A DNA stretch of 64,000 bases, from the NCBI GenBank assembly GCA_001939145.1, contig LSRX01001347.1, forward strand, positions 60,175 through 124,174, in the 5' to 3' direction. Position numbers and translations under genes: made by a program. The stretch's first letter is position 1. Every line of letters starts with the position of its first letter. Source of the DNA: Symbiodinium microadriaticum (Eukaryota; Sar; Dinophyceae; Suessiales; Symbiodiniaceae). Below are positions 23,201 through 31,142 of this stretch, piece after piece. The notes beneath the pieces are model-generated. The model ran no database searches, was not told the origin of the DNA, and saw nothing but the letters and a program-made list of their open reading frames with translations.

Positions 23201-25232
23201 CAGAAACTCCGAAAAGCAGTTCGAAAACAAGTCCGGAAAGATAAGCGTCAACACCTCTGTGACCAGCTCCTTCAGGATAGCAAAGGCCCCCCGTCAAAAC
23301 AATGGGCCACTTTAAAATTTGTGCGCAAACCCTACACTCCTAAAACGCAAGGCGTTCTCCAACCCAATGGAAAAATTTGCTCCAAGGCACAAACAGCGGA
23401 AACTTTGGCTAAATACCTGTCGGATGAAGTATGGGGACACCAGGAAGTCCCCCCAATGGACCCCACTCCCCTTTATCCTGTGGCGGACATGACCTGTGCC
23501 CCTTTTACAGAGGCTTAATTGGACGTGGCCTTACACCGCATGCGCCACAAAAAGGCCCCGGGCCCAGACTCAATACCCGTCGAGCTCTGGAAGTATTCTC
23601 CCCGTCATTTTCGACTTTCTCTCCTTGCTCACTATAATCATGTTTTCTCCCAGGCCACGGCCCCAAACAATTGGGCACCGGCGGTAGTTATCATGATTTA
23701 CAAAGGTAAAAAGAAAGACCCTAAATCTCCGTCCAGCTATCGCCCTATTTCCTTAGTTAACACAATTTTTAAAATCTATGCCGCGCTCCTTCATCAACGC
23801 ATTAAAGACGCGATTGACGATAGAATATCTCCGTACCAGTTCGGCTTCAGAGCAGGCCGGTCAACCACCTCCCCTCTTTTTATTATTCGTCGTCTCCTAG
23901 AAACCCACGAACGACACGGGATTTCGTTTTATGCGCTTTTCCTGGACTGGGCCCAGGCATTCGATTCAGTCAGCCACGAGGCCCTCAAGACTTCTCTTGT
24001 GCGTATAGGCCTGCCACAACACTACGTGAATTGCGTTACGGCTATTTATGCCAGCGCTACTTTCCGGGTACGTGAAGGTACCACGCTATCGAACTCCTAT
24101 CCTTTTAAAAGAGGCATTCGACAAGGATGCCCTCTCTCACCTTACATATATATCATTGTCCTATCGGTTCTTTTTGAAGACCTTTACTCTTCTTATCGTT
24201 CTCTTTTTCAGGTTTTGCCTTCTGTTCTTTCCTTTGATAGGCCCATTACGGATATAGAATACGCTGACGACACACTCCTTGTTGCCCGCACAGCCCAGGC
24301 ATTGAATCGTCTCCTTCATTTATTACAGTATCTCGCTCTTTTCAGAGGACTACATCTCAACCCCGAAAAATGCCAGCTTCTGGCAATCAATCCTGCCGGT
24401 TCCATTTCTTTGATAGACCAGCCCCATTTTCCATGTAAATGCCCTCATTGCCAACCCCTAATCGGGGAAATCCCTCCAGCAAGCACTCTTCTTGAGCCTG
24501 TTGAAGTGGCCAAATACCTAGGTTCTTACCTTACAACAAACTCCTCGGCATTACAAGATGTCAATCACAGATACTCGCAGGCAGGAAGATGCCTCAAATC
24601 CCTCGACGCAGTCCACCGACACTCGCAGATCTCATACAAATGCAAACTCCTTGTCCACGCACAGATCACCCTGGCGATTCTTCTTTTCGGGTCAGAATCC
24701 CAAACGTACACGCAGTCTCAGATGCAGAGACTCAACACCATACACTACAAGGCACTCCGGAAGATATTCTCTGTGCAGAGTTCATACTATCACCGAGTGC
24801 TATCCCAGGACAACGCGGAATGCTCCAACGAATATCTATTAAAGCTGGCATACGAACACATGCCCCAGCTCCAACCCCCTTCGCAGTGTATCCAGAGCTC
24901 CCGTCTAGCATACCTTGGTCATCTCCTTCGTCACGAGTCTCAACTAGAAAATCATTTTTGCTTTAATACGGCTCATAACTATATACAATTCCCACAACGC
25001 CGAGTCGGAGCACCGAGAATCCACTGGACAGAATTTACGTTATCAATATCTGCTTCAACAACAGGCGCCGCCTAGAGTATATGACCATTCGCATCCATTT
25101 TACTCCCTACCAACTCGCCAAACTATAGCCAACACTCACTCTGATTGGTTCGGTAACACTACTCTTTACCGCACCTTACAGCCGCTCTCCCACGACCGAT
25201 CAAAATGGAGGCAGCTTGTGCATCCCCGATGA
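20218..25232 (+). pseudogene. LINE-2 ORF2: APE endonuclease - RNase H - reverse transcriptase (near-intact)
   Basis: The polyprotein nicks the target, copies the element RNA and removes it. The likely start is ATG 20,218 (MLFVFAVFSS, similar to LINE-1 MALFVFSS); the main frame is open from 20,225. Domains: hairpin-array region (20,357-20,541); an N-terminal domain shared with LINE-1 (ALNGNI near 20,895, FYRRG near 21,045); a basic helical region; APE (21,594-22,380: ATWNIESL, CLQETKS, AGDFNARI, VIDHV); RNase H (22,530-22,965: IYTDGSCP, TAELQALIEAL, LYTDSQL, VRGHAGVAGNTRAD, all five catalytic positions); RT (23,519-24,540: YRPISL, FLDWAQAFDS, RQGCPLSPY, EYADDTLLV, KYLGSYL). In-frame TAG at 21,662 and TAA at 23,516 interrupt it. 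A frameshift near 25,040 moves the C-terminus to a frame ending at TGA 25,230-25,232. RNase H between APE and RT is unusual. Confidence 0.85.
20357..20541 (+). repeat. LINE-2 hairpin array: five 30-nt units plus flanking hairpins
   Basis: The box AATGACATTA (or AATGACAGTA, AATGACAATA) starts at 20,381, 20,411, 20,441, 20,471 and 20,501, exactly 30 nt apart. Each box is followed by a variable segment that forms a hairpin: GCGGG/CCCGC (20,393-20,405, loop ACC), AGGC/GCCT (20,424-20,437), GGTC/GACC (20,455-20,467), GTGGC/GCCAC (20,483-20,495, loop ACC). Flanking hairpins are ACAGCTA/TAGCTGT (20,357-20,374) and GGACT/AGTCC (20,528-20,541). Stem sequences differ but complementarity is kept. In protein it reads NDII/NDSI repeats with unrelated linkers. 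Confidence 0.85.
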
Positions 25233-25305
25233 TCCCCTAAAAAGGAGCCCCCTGCTAGATAGGACTGCTGACAAGTGGTCTAGACTTGGACTCGCTTTTC
25301 GCCTT

Positions 25306-25308
<3 letters not shown>

Positions 25309-25351
<43 letters not shown>
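25309..25351 (+). repeat. (GA)n 3' tail of LINE-2
   Basis: About 43 bp of pure GA dinucleotides between the end of the LINE-2 3'UTR and the right TSD. LINE-1 ends instead in A11, so the two relatives differ in tail type. Confidence 0.85.
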
Positions 25352-25356
<5 letters not shown>

Positions 25357-25364
25357 CACTACGA
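25352..25364. repeat. Right target-site duplication of LINE-2
   Basis: AGACTCACTACGA, identical to 16,919-16,931. Confidence 0.9.
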
Positions 25365-26614
25365 TAAGCTTATGAAATCGCAGCTGCCCCCCAACCTTGC
25401 TAGATCTTCACATCCCAAGCTCCCCAGTTTCCCATGTCCTTTTCCGATCAGCGAAGAGTCTGAACTATGTGATGGTGGACAGTCTCCGTCCTTTTTCGCT
25501 CATGGTAAGTGCGCTGCATGCAAAGCGCTCCGCTCGTACTATGTTCGCCTTTTTGGTGGTGATGACGCTGAAGCTATCAACCCCTACTATCACACTCTTA
25601 TCGTGGGCTACGAACGTTCAGTCATAGAATACTTGGAGGATACAACTGCAAAACTCCAGCAAGCTTCGTGTGATCTAACGTACGAGGACCTTCACGACAA
25701 GCAAGCAACAGATGTTCAAAATTGGTTCTATGCGGTAGCTTTTCCTGAGGATATCCTAGCCAAGCTCCCCAGACCGTATGTGGATCCAACGTATGAACCA
25801 CACAAATCCTCCTACCTTAGAAACAAGTGGCCAGAATGGAAGCAGTTAAATCGGGGCAATTGGTGACGCCAACCCCCTTAGCTACAGCCGAATGATGATG
25901 CTCTTCGAGGCGGCCTTGGGGCCGGCAGTTCAGGAGATGCTCTACTGTTTCGACCTCCCCTCCCCCTCAGTAGTCCCAGGCTTTGCTGACATGGGTTGGG
26001 ATGATGCTTCTCTCGTTGTTCAGGATCTTATCCCGTGGAGGGAACTCATTCGACAATCGTATGCCTTAGCAATGGAGAGACACAGTATCCCCAAGAAGTG
26101 GGACACAAGTTGCATCAAACAACTGTGCCACTCTCTTTTCTCGGACCAGCACGACGATCTTTTTGAGCAAGCTGTAGATCACCTCTGCCACGTTATCTTT
26201 AGGGACGAAGATATGTGGACTGTCTTTGCGGGACACGCCCCCTGGACAAACGATGTCCTCAAAAAGTTAGCTAGCTCTGGCTCTTGGTACTTTGACTTGG
26301 TCTACTATCAGGTCACAGCTCTCTTTAAGTGCCAAACAACCAAAAAACATGATCTCCCCGCCCCGAACGATCAGTTTGTAATGTTCTACGATGCCATGGT
26401 TGATCGTCTCCCTCGCAATCACCCCCTCCTTGACAGTAAGACCCACCTCATTTCGCGTCATTGGAACAACAAAGGTAATAGCCTGGAGGCCCTCATGTTG
26501 CTGGTAGCTGAAACCGGAGCACACGACCTAGTTTGGTCTGTAGGGTACATCATCATGAATCTGCAGTTTCGAAAACAACGGCTCCTATGGATTGAAGATT
26601 ACCTTTGTGCCTGA
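25365..26614 (+). pseudogene. LINE-1 ORF1, 3' part (Cys pair and conserved tail)
   Basis: This continues the ORF1 interrupted at 16,931. The first frame (to 25,866) carries GKCAACKALRSYYVRLFG, a C-x2-C followed by a helical region, and then NWFYAVAFPEDILAKLPRPY. A frameshift near 25,866-25,892 leads to a second frame ending at TGA 26,612-26,614. It holds the conserved tail GSWYFDLVYYQVTALF...LPAPNDQFVMFYD...ETGAHDLVWSVGYI. This aligns residue by residue with the LINE-2 tail, so it is a real domain of the family, of unknown function. Confidence 0.75.
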
Positions 26615-26755
26615 CCCAGGTGGCTATCGCTAGCCACGTTACAGCTGGCCTTTATGGCCCTTTTTGTGTTTTCCTCGCTTCCGGATTGGTTTCGCTCCTT
26701 TGCTTACTTTCTCCATTCGCAATGGGAAGGCTATGCACAGCTCATGCTGACAAAG

Positions 26756-26804
26756 ATTTACCACTGGTATGCATTCACCATTGGTCGGATTTACAATTGG
26801 TACC
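26756..26804 (+). repeat. LINE-1 16-nt array, cluster II (ORF2 start region)
   Basis: ATTTACCACTGGTATGC at 26,756, ATTCACCATTGGTCGG at 26,773 and ATTTACAATTGGTACC at 26,789 are spaced 17 and 16 nt. The units fall in different reading frames (IYHWY, FTIG, IYNWY), so the repetition is not at protein level. The core ACCA-N-TGGT is palindromic. Confidence 0.75.
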
Positions 26805-27417
26805 GTTTCACTGTACAAAGCGTTGAAGCCATTTTTCAACAGGACTCTCCACCGCTGAGGCCGTCCTACCAGGACGCCTCTGTGACAGCGCGTCACCGCG
26901 CAGTTTTGATTAGCTTCGCTATAGTTTTGCAGTTTTCCGCTTGTACAAAGTCCGAGTGTTCAGCCGATATCGATTTGCCGCGCACGTGGAACGCTAGAGG
27001 CTTTTATAGCCAATGTAGCAACCACAACTGTGCCTCGTTTTTTTCCACAGTGCAAGGCCAACAGACCGACCGTCATGCGTCCGACGGAATGAAGGAGCGC
27101 GCCAGGGGTTTTACGGCTAAGGTTCGTAATAAGTTGCAACATGCTCTAAATGGCAACATAACAGAGTACGAGGTGTATACCCCGTCCTCCCGTAAAGTAT
27201 GGTCCCGCTCCTTCACGTTGCCTAATGGTATGATTGTTCTCTCTTACTCTATCCGGGGCAAATGTGCATGGATGAAGTTTTATCGAAGAGGCATAACCAA
27301 AGAGATTGAGTTCACTAGAGGAGAAGCACCTAAATTATTTGGGCTGCTAGCGGATCATCAATGGAATCCGGCTACGGATCTCACGATGTCGGAGGTGTCT
27401 CCTGTTCGAGCAAAGAC

Positions 27418-27465
27418 ATTTACCAATGGTCAGATTTACCAGTGGAATCATTTACCAGTGGTACA
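27418..27465 (+). repeat. LINE-1 16-nt array, cluster III (downstream of the N-terminal domain)
   Basis: ATTTACCAATGGTCAG, ATTTACCAGTGGAATC and ATTTACCAGTGGTACA start at 27,418, 27,434 and 27,450, exactly 16 nt apart. They have the same consensus as clusters I and II with a varying central base. Confidence 0.8.
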
Positions 27466-29597
27466 GACAGGGCCCACGGCTCAAAGCCAACAAGCCCGTC
27501 TGGACAACAGGCTAGAAGACCCCACCCCACCCTTAAACCCTAAGCCACGCGGCTACCAAAACCGTGACACCATCGGGGGAACCTCGAGAGGCCAGAGATC
27601 ATCTCAAGCAAAGACTCGCCGATTTCAGAAGTGGACTCAGAATAAAAGGTTACGACGAAGAGACTATAGAGCATGGAAATCCGCCCTTAAAGGGACCACC
27701 CTGCGGACTCACGGTGGATCCATCCCTGTACCCCCGTCCAGTCCAAGTCCGACCAGAGTAGAAAGACTTCGCTCCACGGTCAGAAGAACCCAATCCTCAC
27801 CATTTAATTGGAGATATCATCAACATTCTTGTCACCCCACACAGTTGTACGTGTTGCTACATGGAATGTGGAAGGACTCAAAGAAGTGGCCAAGTATGAT
27901 CAGATTCGCCTTTTTGCAAAAAAACACGATTTTCATCTCTTGGCTATCCAGGAAACTAAGGCTGATTCCAGCCACAGTTTCTGTAAATCAGGATGGGAAA
28001 TTCTCCATTCTAGTACGCCAGAAGGTAAACACCACGGCGTTGGATTTATGGTCTCCCCTTTTTACGACCCTTCATCACAGATTTCTTAGCGCATACCCCC
28101 AGGATTTGTGAGGTCACCATTCGAATCATCCCTCACCCCATCACCGTTTTCTGCGTCTATGCCCCCAGCCAAGTTGAAAACTCAGAGGAGGACTTGGCAC
28201 GCAAGCTTGATTTCTGGGACACCCTTGACACCCTCATATCATCGCATTCGAACGCCGATCATCTCATGGTTATGGGCGATTTTAATGCACGCCTGGCTCA
28301 GGAAATGGACCGGGACACCCCAGGCCTCGGCCCCAACGTTTGGGGCAAACGACAGGCCCTTCAGGACGCCGACCGAGATAACGCAGTGTGTCTCCAGGAG
28401 TTTCTCAACACTTACTCCCTCATACATTCGCCTTCTCAGACCCAGCTCCCTCCAAGTCAGCTTGTGACTTATAAGGAAATGACTTGCACGGATCATTCCT
28501 TGGAGAACCCTAGCACCGATAATTGGGCTGCCCTTGATCATGTCTTAGTCACTACTGCTCTTTCTGAGGCGTTTAGCTTCTCAGGCTCTATTTTTCAGCA
28601 GATGATTAATACCCGCCACCTCCCTTCATATGGGGTACTTTCTTGTCAATACCCGGAGCGCTCTCCTCCGGTGGCGGAACCTAAATTGGATTATTCAAAT
28701 ACCAAATCTTTTTACCATGCTCTCGAAGCGGACCTCCTTTCTCACCAATAACCAAATGCCCGATCCTCCATCCCCTGAATATCCTCCCTCCTTTTTTGTC
28801 GTTGCCTACACGGATGGCTCCTGCCCTAGTAATAAGATTGTCTCTCCTGACAATCCAGCAGGCTGGGGTTTCGCAGCCATGAGCTCGGACACTCCAGCTG
28901 AACCCACCCAGGACACTTGCTGGGAGGTTTCCTATGGCCCAGTCAAGACCACACCTACAGATATAACAGTCCTCCCGGAAGTCTGGGGCTCCAATAACAC
29001 TGGGGAACTTAAGGCGCTCATTGAGTTATTCGATTATCTGCTTTACTATGCCAATCTCCCACCCCGCTCTGACATCACTATCTATACGGACTCGGAGTAT
29101 GCCATGCGCCTTATCTTAGGGGACTCGCTCCCAAATACACATCACCAATTGGTAACGCTCGCTCAACAGTACTACACAGCTCTCCGCACTCTTCAGCACG
29201 TAACACTTTCCAAAGTATCAGGGCACTCCGGCATAATCGGCAACGAGTTAGCCGATTCTCTTGCCCAGAAAGGTGTCATGGAGTATGGCTCCTTGGGTCG
29301 CTTTTCAGGCCCCCGCACAGCCGCGCTTTCTCCTCCTGATATTGGTTATAATACTGACCAATGGCTTTCTCTCTCTCTCCAGATGAACAAAATCTCCGCT
29401 TATTGGATATGATCCGCAAACACATACCCCTCATCCCCACGCTCCCGGTTTCGGCCAAAAAGCCGTGGATTTCTCCTTCTACCTTGGAATATATCACCTC
29501 TTTTCAGGCTCGTACAGACCTCACGATTGCTGAAGTCAAACAAGAACTTAATATTGTTTTACGGGCTCTGGGTAAACGCAAAGCGTCAGGGCCGGAC

Positions 29598-29598
29598 N
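29598..29598. other. Single ambiguous base (N) at the LINE-1/copia junction
   Basis: The only N in the window falls exactly at the left end of the repeated copia segment. It may mark a contig join or an unresolved consensus base. Confidence 0.9.
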
Positions 29599-29726
29599 AC
29601 AGTTCTGGACCATGTCACATTTCCTTTCTTGACCTAAATCAGAGAGGAGCATCATGAGCATCTCAACGTGCCCACAACCCAGCGGTCGGCTGTTGGCTCT
29701 TTGGCTCTTTGCTAAGCACCAGCAAG

Positions 29727-30863
29727 ATGACCATTTTGGTCGATCTCGGCATCCAGTGCGACTCTGCGGAACTTTGCCTCGACAATACGACTGCGATAGC
29801 CTTTGTGAATGGATCTGGAAGTCAGCGTACGAGACATCTCAAGGTCAGGGGCTACAAGATTCGCCAACTGATACAGTCGGGCTGGACGATATCTCACTGT
29901 CCAGGTGAGTACCGAAAAGCAGACTTGTTGACAAAAGCCCTACAGTCGGTGCGTTTGCAGTTTCTTTGCAGCCTGTTGCAGCTAGGAGGTGACACAGCCA
30001 CAACAGCCACGTCCAGGCCTGAGGTGCGTACCGTGGGAGTGGTGTCCTCTGCCCTGTTGAAGGTGTTGATGTTGCTGCAAATCAGCAGGTGCTGTAGTGA
30101 GTCAACAGACGATGGTGTTGATGAGGGTGGGGTTCCCATAGAGTGGCCGTGGGAGTTAGCCGTGGTTACAGTTCTGGTTGTGTTGTCTACGTTGTTCCTA
30201 TGGGAAACTGCAGGTGCGCCGTGCAGACGCCGTCAGTCCGAGGAGCCACAGATCCGGGCAGTGTCAGTCGAAAAAGAAAGGCGAGCACGAAAACTTCAGG
30301 GCCGGGTGTCAGCCGCCATTGAGGCAGCACTGAGCGAGAGTCCTACAGGTGACGAGGCACTACCAAGGGTGCGGAAGGACCGGACAAAGTGCTCCGGAAG
30401 CAGTGCACAGCACCGCAGTGAGAGCACGACGCCTACTGTGGTGTACGGAGGGATCAACATGCACATTCCCCCTGCTTCCGTGCCTGCAGAAGCAAACCTA
30501 CCAAGGCCAGGGTATGCAACAGCACCAGTGCAGTTGCCAGCGGGAGCTTGCGGAAGCAGTGAGAACGCCGTGCCGGTGACTACGCGTGGGAAGCCTGCAG
30601 GGTTTGTAGGACCTGATGGATATGAAGGGTCGGGTCAAGGAACTGCAGTCAGGGAACCCAGCCGAGTTGTAGCTTCGGTGCGTTCAAGCTCCATGCAGAC
30701 CGATCCTGTGATTGTGCTAGATCCTAGCGAGTATGTTTACATTTCAGGTAGGGGTGAGTGTGTTCACAGGGATCAGGACTGCCATGGACTGAGAAGGGCG
30801 TTTGACATCAAGCCGAAGGCGATTTGTCAGTACTGCTTGAGTCGTTCAAGAGGTGTGAGATAG
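29727..30863 (+). pseudogene. Copia pol 3' end, left copy: RNase H C-terminus + membrane segment + Cys/His motif
   Basis: Starting at MTILVDLGIQCDSAEL, this is the second half of a copia-type RNase H: LDNTTAIAF (catalytic Asp), RTRHLKVRGYKIRQL, then KADLLTKAL (final Asp). The protein continues 300 residues beyond the usual end of Pol. It has a hydrophobic helix (ELAVVTVLVVLSTLFLWETA), a long low-complexity linker, and a C-terminal C-x-H-x4-C-x-G-L-x11-C-x2-C motif that could bind zinc, ending at TAG 30,861-30,863. The first half of RNase H is absent here; the sequence upstream is part of an inverted repeat. This copy is therefore an orphan fragment. Confidence 0.7.
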
Positions 30864-31142
30864 CAGAACGTGTGGTTCTCTCCTAGCGGAGGAACCAAGG
30901 AGGAGTGTAGAATTCCAGAGAAGCTTTTGTACAGCTGGATATGCTCTTTCCGCAGGAATCAAGGGCTCTTGAAGAGAACGCTCAGGAGCATCGCAGTTTT
31001 TACAAAGGACCAGACAGCTAGCAAAGTAGCCAAGATGTTGTCTGCGTGTGCGTGGAAAAGACAGAGCCTTCAAATTCGATCGTGCCATGTCCCTCTTGTG
31101 ACCACGGATTTCTTCGTAAGAAGACGAGCTGTTGGTGTAACA
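30864..31142 (+). promoter_or_regulatory. Pol-to-gag interval, candidate location of any LTR; bulged hairpin
   Basis: Only 279 bp separate the pol stop from the gag ATG, so any LTR must fit here. TG-/-CA-like ends exist (TGTGGTTC at 30,871, GTAACA at 31,142), which is weak evidence. GGTTC-T-CTCC, loop TAGC, GGAG-GAACC at 30,874-30,896 forms a hairpin with one bulge just after the stop. The same interval recurs at 47,760-48,038. Confidence 0.3.

Larger units (their letters stand above)
16932..25351 (+). mobile_element. LINE-2: full-length non-LTR retrotransposon nested in LINE-1
   Basis: An 8.4-kb element in the same orientation as its host, with a 13-bp TSD, a short 5'UTR (about 174 nt), ORF1, ORF2 and a (GA)n tail. 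It is a diverged relative of LINE-1 sharing every domain in the same order. ORF1 carries several frameshifts. ORF2 is almost intact, with only two in-frame stops and one late frameshift. It inserted after LINE-1 was in place. Confidence 0.88.
26654..29597 (+). pseudogene. LINE-1 ORF2, 5' part: N-terminal domain - APE - RNase H - start of RT
   Basis: The ATG at 26,654 follows the ORF1 stop by 39 nt. The first frame runs to about 27,830. It has a hydrophobic start, the shared N-terminal domain (ALNGNI near 27,150, FYRRG near 27,280) and a basic helical region. APE is spread over two frames: VATWNVEGL and AIQETKAD at 27,847-27,965, then VMGDFNARL, LVTYKEM and ALDHVLV at 28,265-28,560. RNase H lies at 28,797-29,270 (AYTDGSCPS, TGELKALIELF, IYTDSEY, VSGHSGIIGNELAD), again before RT. 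The RT lead-in LGKRKASGPD is cut at 29,597. Frameshifts lie near 27,830, 28,090-28,190 and 28,620-28,750. The remaining RT is at 48,140-49,735. Confidence 0.8.
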
